Shown piece after piece: positions 1 through 9,119 of a DNA stretch of 64,000 nt. Position 1 is the stretch's first letter. Each line of letters opens with the position of its first letter. Location of the stretch: contig OX578277.1 in assembly GCA_951217055.1 (NCBI GenBank), forward strand, positions 6,642,829 through 6,706,828, given 5' to 3'. Source of the stretch: Gerris lacustris (taxonomy: Eukaryota > Arthropoda > Insecta > Hemiptera > Gerridae). Made by a program: the position numbers and the translations under genes. The notes under the pieces were generated by a model that saw only the letters and a program-made list of their open reading frames with translations, was not told the DNA's origin and searched no databases.

Positions 1-152
1 TGGTATAAGAACCACCCAAAAATGCTCATTGTAAAAATGTTAATAAATGCATTAGATAATTAAATGAAAATTTTAATTTTATCCCGTTATACTATCCGTG
101 TATATTTATTGTTACTCTTACTGTTTTTTCTATATATTTTAAATGTGAGCAT

Positions 153-729
153 GTAATAGTATATTACGCGTCGATGCGGAAAGTAGCATTTTGCATGCGA
201 GTGTGGAGTTTGCACCCGAGCGATAGCGAGGGTGGTAAAACCACACGAGCAATGCAAAATGCCGTTTTCGCACGAGTTGCGTACCGTACTTTATCTACGA
301 TTGTTAGATTTAAATAATAAATACAGAAACAAATAAACTTGCTGTATGTAAGTTCGTATCTCTCTCTTGATAAAGATGGCATTAATTCATTAGTTGTATT
401 TTTTGCCGAATTAATTATTTCTGGAGGATTATTATTCTCCACATTTTCGTCAAAGTCACTTGATTTACTCATTGTTTTTCACTAAAAACTCGATATAAAC
501 AGTTACTTTAATAAAAGAACACCAAATTAGTTTTGTTAAATGTAAACAAACTCACTAATCGTGAGTAAAGCTGAAGAATTCCTCTTCTTTACCGCACTAG
601 TGTGATAAAGAAGAGGAATTATTCAGAACTATGAGACGCGCATGCGCAATGAATACAAGTACGTAAATAATCACTTTCTACGCATCTAAACAAAAATATA
701 ATGTTTATATTTCGTATCAATCGTAGATA
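153..729 (-). mobile_element. 578-bp recombinase-type MITE, copy A (Crypton-like?)
   Basis: Copy A of a family with three members here (also 730-1307 and 43483-44065). Read on the minus strand it starts with TATCTACGATTG, has a palindrome near 577-625, a short ORF start (ATG at 472) and a roughly 140-bp inverted-repeat block at its 3' end (153-290). The ORF begins like the N-terminal helical domain of tyrosine-recombinase proteins of Crypton-like elements (SLSRERYELTYSKF), then runs into the inverted repeat and stops. No catalytic R-H-R-Y domain is present, so this is non-autonomous. It abuts copy B directly with no spacer. The repeat unit and its boundaries are seen directly; assignment to the Crypton/tyrosine-recombinase class rests on one short motif and is moderate. 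It could instead be a MITE that captured a gene's first exon. Confidence 0.6.
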
Positions 730-1307
730 ATAGTACATTACGTGCCAAGTGCGGAAAGTAACATTTAGCATGCGAGTGTGGAGTTTGCACCCGAGCGATA
801 GCGAGGGTAGTAAAACCACACTAGCAATGCAAAATGCCGTTTTCGCACGAGTTGGGTACCGTACTTTATCTACGATTGTTAGATTTAAATAATAAATACA
901 GAAAAAAATAAACTTCCTGTATGCAAGTTCGTATTTCTCTTTTGATAAAGATGACATTAATTCATTAGTTGCATTTTGTACCGAATTAATTATTTCGGGA
1001 GGCCTATTACTCTCCTCATATTCGTCATAATCATTTAAATCACTCATTGATTTTCACAAAAAAAAAACTATATAAACAGTTACTTTTATTATACAAACAG
1101 CAAATTAGTTTTGTTAAATGTAAACAAACTCTCTAATCATGCGTAAAGGTGAAGAATTCTTCTTTTTTACCACCCTAGGGCGGTAAAAAAGAGGAATTCT
1201 TCAGAATTATGAGACGCGCATGCACAATGAATACAAGTACGTAAAGAATCACTTTCTACTCATCTAAACAGAGATGCAAAGTTTATATTTCGTAACAATC
1301 GTAGATA
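730..1307 (-). mobile_element. 578-bp recombinase-type MITE, copy B (tandem with copy A)
   Basis: Same organisation and orientation as copy A. The first bases of copy A (TATCTACG in sense) follow immediately after the last bases of copy B (CGTAATGTACTAT), so the two form a perfect head-to-tail dimer. The ORF starts at 1047 and encodes SLSKEKYELAYRKF, which resembles the start of a core-binding (SAM-like) domain of tyrosine recombinases, after an acidic N-terminus. The reading frame continues past 730 into copy A, which shows it is not a conserved full gene. The central palindrome lies at about 1150-1204. Head-to-tail dimers are expected from circular intermediates or unequal exchange; the sequence alone does not separate these. 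Confidence 0.6.
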
Positions 1308-1330
1308 AAAGAATTTATTATTATTATATA

Positions 1331-2215
1331 CAGTAGAACCTTGCTTACATGACCCTCAATAACACGACAACCTCAATTACAAGTGCAATTTTCAAATCCC
1401 CTTGAAATTGCCATAACACATAATGTTAAATTAACCTTTATAACGCGACTATTATTATCCAAACAACCTCAATAACACGGATTTTTTCCAATTCACAACG
1501 TAACTCAGAACCTCTATAATAAGTCGTTTTGAGAAGTCAACCTCTATAACACGACTCTATACAGGAATAGGTCTATATTTGAAAACCCTGCCCTTAACCT
1601 CGATAACACAACTGATAGCCAAAATAACCTTGATAACATGACCCTCAACACAAAGAGCACCTCGATAACACAACTGATAGCCAAAATAACCTTGATAACA
1701 TGACCCTCAACACAAAGAGCACCTCGATAACACAACTGATAGCCAAAATAACCTTGATAACATGACCCTCAACACAAAGAGCACCTCGATAACACAACTG
1801 ATAGCCAAAATAACCTTGATAACATGACCCTCAACACAAAGAGCACCTCGATAACACAACTGATAGCCAAAATAACCTTGATAACATGACCCTCAACACA
1901 AAGAGCACCTCGATAACACAACTGATAGCCAAAATAACCTTGATAACATGACCCTCAACACAAAGAGCACCTCGATAACACAACTGATAGCCAAAATAAC
2001 CTTGATAACATGACCCTCAACACAAAGAGCACCTCGATAACACAACTGATAGCCAAAATAACCTTGATAACATGACCCTCAACACAAAGAGCACTTCGAT
2101 AACACAACTGATAGCCAAAATAACCTTGATAACATGACCCTCAACACAAAGAGCACCTCGATAACAAGACTGTTTCACTAATCCCCTTGAGATACTTCTT
2201 ATCGAGGTTCTACTG
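1331..2215. mobile_element. pogo/Tigger-like MITE carrying a minisatellite
   Basis: Terminal inverted repeats CAGTAGAACCTTGCTTAC (left) and CAGTAGAACCTCGATAAG (reverse complement of the right end), both flanked by TA, give an 885-bp element with a TA target duplication, as in the Tc1/mariner-pogo superfamily. No transposase is encoded. Most of the interior is a 62-bp tandem array (1598-2155), and the repeat units contain degenerate copies of the TIR-like phrase ACCTCGATAACA. A second, differently filled element with related CAG-TIRs lies at 20498-21282. Confidence 0.7.
1598..2155. repeat. 62-bp tandem repeat, nine units, inside a MITE
   Basis: Units start at 1598, 1660, 1722, 1784, 1846, 1908, 1970, 2032 and 2094 with period 62, each beginning with CCTCGATAACACAACTGATA or one substitution of it. 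The units are almost identical (one C to T change in the last), so expansion or homogenisation is recent. A partial tenth unit leads into the right TIR. An open frame on the opposite strand is only a by-product of the repeat. Confidence 0.95.
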
Positions 2216-2337
2216 TATATACATTATTTCAATTGTTCATCCAACTCCATTATGGGGCCTCACCCTTGGGGGTCCAACTCCTTAGGGACTTCACCCTTAA
2301 GAAACAATAAAGCTCATAATTATCATTTTTGTTTCAG

Positions 2338-2481
2338 GTTGTTAAAATTGTCTCTGCTCTAAAGAGTTCAAGACATCATTGGAAAGTTAGAATTTTCGCT
2401 GGTCTATTCTGCACTGGCCTAGTTTCCCTCGTAGTCTGGCTCGGAGCTCGATACTACCAAAACCGTATAACTGCTCGATAG
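2338..2481 (+). CDS. terminal exon with C-terminal membrane anchor (possible Bcl-2 family tail)
   Basis: A pyrimidine-rich tract ending in TTTGTTTCAG at 2337 is a strong splice acceptor. The 47 codons that follow end at TAG (2479-2481) in a region where other frames are closed. The peptide has a basic stretch (KSSRHHWKVR), an approximately 20-residue hydrophobic segment (GLFCTGLVSLVVWLGARYY) and a short basic end (QNRITAR), the layout of a tail-anchored protein. The beginning (VVKIVSALKSSRHHW) can be aligned by eye with the segment before the tail anchor of BOK-like Bcl-2 proteins, where a DV-K-V pattern and an HW pair occur at similar spacing; this is a hypothesis, not an identification. Upstream exons are not in the window; the MITE at 1331-2215 would lie in the last intron. 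Phase 0 entry is assumed. Confidence 0.5.
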   Translation, partial: VVKIVSALKSSRHHWKVRIFAGLFCTGLVSLVVWLGARYYQNRITAR

Positions 2482-3484
2482 TCGACTAATAATTAATTTC
2501 CTAAAACTGTTTAAACTAAAAAAAAAAGTAAATTTTATCACAAACTACAAAAAAATTATAGTTTAAGAGAAAAAAAAACACAAAAATTAATGTTTTGTGA
2601 TTTTCTTTTTAGAAAAAATTGGGAGGGGGATTTAGATTTTTTTTGAGAGAGAAATTATAATTTTACCATTTTTATACCTAATTTTATTGTTATTTAAAAG
2701 AAGAAACAATTTAGATTTTTGTTGTTGTTTTTTGTTGTTAAGATATAAATTGTTAAAAGTTTTTGAAAATACTAGAATTTATATTCTAGTTGGCAGGTTT
2801 TTTTTTTTTTTTTAATTTTATGTAAGAGCTTATAAAGGGTAGAGCAAAGTGCAAAATCTTCGCTTTTAAAAAAATAACAAAAAAATAGCAGTAGATGCTT
2901 CCATTCGGCAAAACATGCCAAACTACGCTCTTATGTGTTCCTCTTTCTCTCTTTCTTTCTTTTTTACCTAAAAAGAATTAAGTTTTATCAAAAATTTAAC
3001 GATATACTTGTGAAAGGGTAAAGAGAAAAAGTTTTAGCAGTTTATTGCATTATTATACGGCTATATTTCGTCTCAAGAGGGACATCCTCAAACCTCGTGT
3101 ATGTTATAGTTGTAATTTTCTAAGGTTAAAATGTTAACTTACGTTAGCTTAACTTTACGTTAGCTTTTTGTCAATTAATTGTTAACAAAGGTAAACATTT
3201 CACTGATACATATGTCTACTAAACTTCAAAGTTTAACCCTTAGTGGCACGGCTATAGTGGACAAACAATGAGGCACGGGGAGGCGTACTTTACGCGCCAA
3301 TGCATTTTTCAAGCATTAAATAGGTAAAATCCAGATTTATCTAGATTTCGTTTTGGAAATGTTAAACTAATAAGTCAATTAATGTAATTATATATTCATT
3401 TCTCAATTACATCTTTAATTATAAAATCAGTGATTACTCCTTCAGCCCATTATATTATATTCTTTATTCAAGTGCGTACTAATT
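2482..3484 (+). other. probable 3' UTR and AT-rich intergenic DNA
   Basis: Very AT-rich sequence after the stop codon at 2481, with A/T homopolymers and no coding frame. It probably includes the 3' UTR of the terminal exon, but I see no decisive polyadenylation signal. Nothing else is recognisable. Confidence 0.3.
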
Positions 3485-4696
3485 CACTGTTCTGCAAAAT
3501 TTAACGAACTTTTTGGCCCCAAGACAATTTTATCTGATCTATATGTTTTTCGAGGTTGCTGAATCCGAATCTGAAGTCAAAATTTCTCCTATACGTACAG
3601 TTTTCCCGGAAAATGCGCATAAAGTTCAGAAAAATTGTGATTTTCGGGTTTTTTTCAACCCAATTTTTCACCCAATAAAATTTCGAAAAAAATATTGAAC
3701 GTTTGAATATCTTCAAACCATGAAGAACACGAATCTAAAGTCAAAACAAATCTGCTGACCTTATAAATAAAAATATCAATCTTTCCTCATGAGTTAATGT
3801 GAGTCTTTGATTTTCTATATATAACTAATGTTTTATGACTTTTTTCTGATATTATTCTAGAGAATTACAATATAATATGTGACCAGGGGGGGGGGGGGGG
3901 TTGAAAAATAATTTCTACTCATCAAAATAAGCATATGACATGCAAGTATTCATAGGGTGTTAAAATACATTTTTTTAGTATTTGCCCCCCCCCCCCCCCC
4001 ACAAATGTGTCTCCTGCACCCTCCCTCCTTGGTCACATATATTGTTAAAATCATAAAAAAATACAAACCATTGGTTATATAACTGAAAAATTAAAAGAAA
4101 TACAAAGACTCAATATGAGCAAAAATCATTTCTTTTTTTATTTTTCAATTTTCTTAAAAAAAGTAAGGTCAGCAGATTTTTTTTTTGACTTTAGATTCGT
4201 GTTCTCCATAGTTTAAAAATATTCAAATGCCCAGTAGGATATTTATTTGGGCGAAAATGTGGGTCGAAGAACCCCAAAAACACAATTTTTCCGAACTTTA
4301 GGCGCATTTTCCGGGAAAACTGTACATATACAGTCTTCGCACAACTAGAGTCGACGTGTTGACAGCGCGGGAAAAACTAGCAAAAGGGGGGACGAGCCAA
4401 TGAGAGCTTGAGATTTTCCCGGACAAAAGGTCGGGCCAACTAGGCAAAGATAAATGTCTCTAGTGGAGGGGAGGCCCTCTGGATAACAGTATAAGAAGGC
4501 TTCGTAGTGGCTTTATTTTTTCCCCCAGAGAGGTTGGCCAATCTGTGTGTCACTCAATTTCCCGCGCTGTCAACGCGTCGATTCTAGTTGTGCGAAGACT
4601 GTAGGAGAAATATTGACTTCAGATTCGGATTCTGCACACAAAAATACTTCAGAAAATGACATTTTCATTCTGAAGCTTTTTTTTTGTAGAACAGTG
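3485..4696. mobile_element. foldback (long inverted repeat) element
   Basis: The left part (3485 to about 3895) and the right part (about 4020-4696) are inverted copies of each other. Examples are CACTGTTCTGCAAAA at the left end against GTAGAACAGTG at the right, TCCGAATCTGAAGTCAA against the TTGACTTCAGATTCGGA block at 4614, and AATATGTGACCAGGGGG against the CTCCTTGGTCACATAT block at 4023. The right arm is longer because a 271-bp MITE is inserted in it. The centre contains a G run (about 3887-3901) and a C run (about 3986-4000). No coding capacity. Target duplications are not clear. Confidence 0.8.
4331..4601. mobile_element. 271-bp Tc1/mariner-like MITE nested in the foldback arm
   Basis: Near-perfect TIRs of about 40 bp: CAGTCTTCGCACAACTAGA at the left and its reverse complement at the right, followed inwards by a GTCGACGTGTTGACAGCGCG-type block on both sides. 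Both ends are flanked by TA. Comparison with the other arm of the surrounding foldback element, which reads TACGTATAGG without the insert, gives an internal empty-site control and confirms a TA duplication. Non-coding. Confidence 0.9.
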
Positions 4697-5840
4697 TGAT
4701 CATTACATTCAAAGTTGTTAATGGATTAACAATTTTGGAGTATATAGTCGATACCAGTATCAGTGAAAAGTTACCTATATTTACTTTATTTGAAATGTTA
4801 TATTTTTGAGCTAATGATTTCTTTCTGATAACAAGAACTAAACATTTTTTTTATTTACCTTCTGTTTTTTTTTTTTTTTTACTTAAATGGCATTTTATAC
4901 ATAAAGCATTTAATGGGTAAAAGTGGCCAAAAATTGGAACTGATTTATTAGTCTTCTTTATTCAAAATTGTTCCTTTTTGTTGTTGTTGTTGTTATTTTA
5001 AGCATTTTTTCTTTCTATTATGTTCTTTTGAGTCGCTCTCAATTTCATCACACTGCACTTTTCTTTTAATTTCCACGCTTCTAAGCTGTTCGTCATAATA
5101 AAATATATTGTGACCGTTTTCAAAATATATTCTTTGCTTTTATTTGTAGCTAATGTATTTTTTTGTTCTAAATATTGACTAAAGACTTTGTGGGACATAC
5201 ATAATATATTTGTAAATAAATAGTTACCACTTATACTTATCTGTACTATTATATTATATAGTTTGTCTCACGATAGAGCTAGTGAAGAGGAGAGATTTTT
5301 TTTTGTTTTAGGTTTTTTTTATGACAAAAAGGTCATTTTTTATAACAAAAAAGAAATCCTTCTTCACGCCCAAAAAAAAACTTTTATAAATTATATAGTT
5401 CTTAAACTACTAAAAAAATTATATTTTATGTTGATATATATACTGTATTGCTTCGAATATAAGACACATCCTGATTAATCCATGTCTAGTTGCTTATAAC
5501 ATCATGAGCAACTCCCTTTAGAATGATTTCAAAACTAAGGGAATCGCACAATCTCTTTCACCGTCTTTTCCGCAAGATATATAAGGAAGACTTACGAGGG
5601 CTCAAGAGATTTGGTTGGAATACGTAACTAAAGCCACAATAATGAAATGTATCTGAGCTGTGTTGCTGCTCTGCATACTACTATGCAGATAAGATTATTG
5701 CATAATAATCTTATCTTATCTTATCTAAAGTAAACTTTCATTTGTTTAGCAACCCAATAACCTACAATTGTCTCAAATCTCAACAGCCTAGTACTACGTT
5801 TCCTTGGGTTTACAAAACCGTTATAAATGCTGTTTTGGTA
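4697..5840. other. AT-rich DNA without recognisable gene
   Basis: Homopolymer-rich intergenic sequence. A short hairpin (GATAAGATTATT / AATAATCTTATC) lies at 5689-5716. I see no credible coding frame or RNA gene. Confidence 0.3.
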
Positions 5841-6544
5841 CGAGGGATGTCCAGAATGTAAAGAGTTGGGCTCTCGCCTGTGGTCTTTTTTTCAATAGTT
5901 GGCAACACTGAGTATAGTGGGGATTTCTATGTACACAACGGGCAACCTTCGTTAGTATGGAATCTCGCCTCGTAGTGTCTGTTTCTGTCAAATATGTCGA
6001 TAAGAAATCCCACCATGTGCGAGGTGCGCTCTGTCATAAGGTTCCTTGGCGGGGGAGGAAAAACGCTGACATTTTTGCACAGATCAAAACTGCTTGTGGC
6101 GAAGGTGTTATGAACCGAACAAATGTGTTTAAGTAGTGACGTGAGTTTAATGAAAAAAGAACAAATATTCAAGGCGAGTAAAGAGTGGAAGACTTTCAAT
6201 TTTGACCGATGAGTGGTACGAAAAATCGAGGAAACTGTTTGTGAAGACCGCCAATTGACAGTGGATGAAATGTTTCCACAAATCTAAAGATCTCTTACAT
6301 GAGACAATTACAGAAACGCTGGGATTACAAAAATTGTGTGGAAGATGGAACGAAGGAGATGGGGGAAGAGTTCTATGAGGAGGGAATCAAAAAACTTGTG
6401 CCACATCTTAAAACCTGCATAGAATGGGAAGGCAACTACGTGGAAAAATTAGTAACACAATACCTTCAATATCATGTATTTAAAAATATTTCTTTTTTCT
6501 ATAAAATAAATAAAATTGAGTACTCTTACTTTCTGGACATGCCC
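5841..6544 (+). pseudogene. internally deleted mariner transposon and transposase relic
   Basis: The ends GAGGGATGTCC (left, after TA) and GGACATGCCC (right) are inverted and continue as GAATGTAAAGAGTT / TACTCTTACTTTC, consistent with mariner TIRs. From about 6014 the plus strand encodes a mariner-type N-terminal helix-turn-helix region (CEVRSVIRFLGGGGK, then GEGVMNRTNVFK), followed after stops and frame changes by KIEETVCEDRQLTVDEMFPQ and HETITETLG, the second helix-turn-helix. It then jumps to a C-terminal mariner signature (EEFYEEGIKKLVPHLKTCIE, then EGNYVEK) at about 6365-6460. The whole catalytic D,D(34)D core is missing and several stops and frameshifts are present, so it cannot act. 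Family: SETMAR-like mariner lineage. Confidence 0.8.
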
Positions 6545-7879
6545 AGTGTTAAAACGGTTATTGAATTGAAAACGGAATTGAGGCATGTGCAGTAGGTGTG
6601 ATGAGCGGAGACATGATGACTAACCTGACTTAACTATTAGTCTGGGAGTTTATAGTTTTCAAAATTGTTGTGAAAACTGTTTAGAAAACTCTTCAAGGTA
6701 ACACTTTTGGTTTGAAACCCCAACGGTTTTGAAGACCCATGGAAACGTAGTATGTGTCAAATATTACCCTTCCTTACTTTGTAGTCCCCATTTATACCTC
6801 AAGTGTGTCAGTCTTCGGTTTTTCTTTTAGCCTTGTTCAAAGAGATCCCTTTGTATAATATTATTATTAACTTTATTTTATATTAGGTATTATTATTTCA
6901 AGATGTTATAAAACTAGTCTGGTACATATCTGTATCCCAGAGGTAGATTATTGTGTCACATTTTAGCAATTACCGGAGAGCTATTATTATACTGACTAAA
7001 AAAATAACATTGAGCTGTCCCTTTTCAAAATATACAATGTTTATAACCAGTCGTGATTACAACCTGTTGCGTTTATAAAAGCTTTCATATGAATCAAATC
7101 AGAGATAAGACAGTGTTGACAATTTTTCTCCACTTCATGGGAAAACATTAAATCACGGATATGTTTTTTGACATTGAATCCAGTGTAGCCAACCTTTACA
7201 CCTCCTCTTCTGAAGACAGACATGGTGCGCTCCTATTGACGAAATATAGTACTAAAAAGTTAAGATTGAGCAATCTCCTGTTTCACCGCAACTTCCTAGT
7301 ACTATAGTTAAGAGCGTCACATTTTTCACGTCATTTTTTGCTTAACAAAAATGTCTTCCGTTCCCCAGCCCAAAAATATATCTCTGTTAATTTACGACAT
7401 CTTTACATTGATTATCTCTTTATTCACCTACATTGTAACAGATGTTAATTGTAACAAAAAAAACAATTGTTATTAGGACAATAGTAACAAAGGAATTACT
7501 ATACTTAACCAGAATTATTTGTCTGTGTAATGCCAGTACTCACCACAAAAAGTCAAATTAAAAAAAAACAACATTGAACTAACAATAATTTACCTCTGAC
7601 GTAAAGATATAATTTTTTGTTTTATTTATTTTATATTATTTTGTAAACAACACTGTTATGTGTTTTTTTTTATTATTATTTATAAAAATATGAATGTTTT
7701 TGTGATCAACCAGATGTTATTTTATTTATTATCATTATTTTACTTTTATGTAGAACAAATACATTAATAGAATCAGAATAAATAAAATGTATAGTTTTTA
7801 ATTATAAGTAATAAATTAATAATTGTTGTGTCTTTTTATTTATTTTTTACCAGTTTCTTTTAGACTATAATCACACGTA
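6545..7879. other. intergenic, no supported feature
   Basis: AT-rich sequence with one short minus-strand frame at 7041-7223 (60 codons) that matches no family I know. No other gene-like signal is seen. Confidence 0.25.
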
Positions 7880-7985
7880 GGGGCGTGGGTAGGTCAGATC
7901 AGAGGAAAGAGTGGTTGTCTCTTAATCAGACAGGTTAAGCAACATGGGCATAGTCAGTGGTAAGATTGGTTTCCACTAGAGGTGG
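7880..7985 (+). mobile_element. 5S rRNA-related SINE fragment
   Basis: The stretch GGTTAAGCAACATGGGC followed by AGTCAGTGGTAAGAT and GGTTTCC follows the internal-promoter part of 5S rRNA (AAGCA..GGGC..GTTAGTA..GGATGGG..ACC) with many substitutions. The same arrangement, better preserved, is at 10059-10195, and both share an upstream GTGGGTAG / AGAGTGGTTG segment. Two dispersed copies with a shared non-5S part indicate a 5S-derived SINE family rather than a real 5S gene. No full 5S fold is possible. Confidence 0.5.
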
Positions 7986-8291
7986 ATCGAAAATAACGTA
8001 ACCATTAAATATAACCTGTTATTGTAAGGTAACCGTTCCTCAGATAACTTAATATTGAAAAATACCTGTTATCGAGTAACTCTAGTCTAATTCATAAATA
8101 TTCCGACTGGCAGTGGCACGGCGGTAGGTACTATCTCAGAGTAAGAAAGGGGGATAGGTTCCTTACTCTGAGGGTACTGTAGATACAGCTCTAGTTTAGC
8201 TCATAATTATTCTGCCTAGCGGCGGCACTGTACTCGTACTCTGCTCCTATGATACGATGTGTTATATTATAACTTTAACGGAAAGGAGAAG

Positions 8292-8345
8292 GTATCAATA
8301 ACTCCTGAGGTATTAGGTTTCCATGAAGCTTTATATTATAAAACT
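8292..8345. repeat. left direct repeat bounding RT fragment
   Basis: About 54 bp starting GGTATCAATAACTCCTGAGG and ending TTATATTATA. It recurs at 9068-9119 with a few substitutions, so the reverse-transcriptase fragment lies exactly between two direct copies. Confidence 0.8.
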
Positions 8346-8362
8346 ACAGGCCTATCAATCTA

Positions 8363-9043
8363 TTGTCAGTTTTATATAAAGCATATATGAGCATAATAAC
8401 TAGGAGGATATCTAGAAATTTAGAATTCAACTCTCCAATAGATCAGGTAGGATTTAAAAAGAACTTTTCTACTAGTGACTCTATCATAGTTATACAGCAA
8501 CTATTGTCTATAGCGGATCGGTATGAAATAGAAATATATATGTTATTTATCGACTTCGAAAAAGCATTCGATAATATCTTACATTCAACAGTGAAAGAAG
8601 CTCTAAAAACAAGTGGAATCGAGGAAGAATATTCTGAAATATTTGATGACATATATGAAAACTCACTAATGGAAATAAAGCTTGGAGAAGAAACAAAAAC
8701 CATTAGACTAAGAAGAGGGCTTAGACAGGGAGACGTACTGTCAGCCAACATTTTTAACTCGTGTCTAGAAGAAGCCATGATAAACCTAGACTGGGAAAAT
8801 AAGTATGGAATTTATATAAATGGAACCAAGCTTAACATGTTAAAATTTGCAGATGATATTGTCTTGATTACAGCATCAATAACAGAATTAAAAATTATGA
8901 TAGAACAACTTATAAATGTCATAGAAAAAATAGGATTAAAGATAAACATAAAGAAAACTAAACTACTAGTAACAAACAAAAAAGAAAATGAACTAGTTAT
9001 TATTAATAATGAAAAAATAGAAGAAGTAGAAGAGATTATATAA
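8363..9043 (+). pseudogene. non-LTR retrotransposon reverse transcriptase fragment
   Basis: An uninterrupted 226-codon frame covers the palm region of a LINE reverse transcriptase: an upstream helix ending in QVGFKKNFSTSDSI, the motif A segment MLFIDFEKAFD, motif B RRGLRQGDVLSANIFN, and the catalytic motif C with FADDIVLI (residues about 164-171), followed by a thumb start (NIKKTKLL). The endonuclease, the N-terminal RT fingers and the C-terminal part are missing. The style is that of the endonuclease-RT proteins abundant in arthropod genomes (RTE/R2-like range); I cannot fix the clade. It is intact as far as it goes but flanked on both sides by the same 50-bp direct repeat, so it is a fragment carried in other repeat DNA. 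Expression is unlikely. Confidence 0.8.
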
Positions 9044-9067
9044 TGAAGACTTTAACAGAACAGGAAC

Positions 9068-9119
9068 GGTATCAATAACTCCTGAGGTATTAGGTTTTAA
9101 TGAAGCGTTATATTATAAC
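9068..9119. repeat. right direct repeat bounding RT fragment
   Basis: Counterpart of 8292-8345, starting GGTATCAATAACTCCTGAGG. The text just beyond it (CTTTAAC after TTATATTATAA) also matches sequence before the left copy (about 8262-8280), so the two copies may be a permuted or nested duplication rather than a simple target duplication. Confidence 0.75.

Noticed and set aside
5927..6199. 90-codon minus-strand frame
   Set aside because: Antisense of the mariner N-terminal relic on the plus strand.
7041..7223. 60-codon minus-strand frame beginning MSVFRRGGVKVGYTG
   Set aside because: No family resemblance and no convincing splice or promoter context; cannot be supported.
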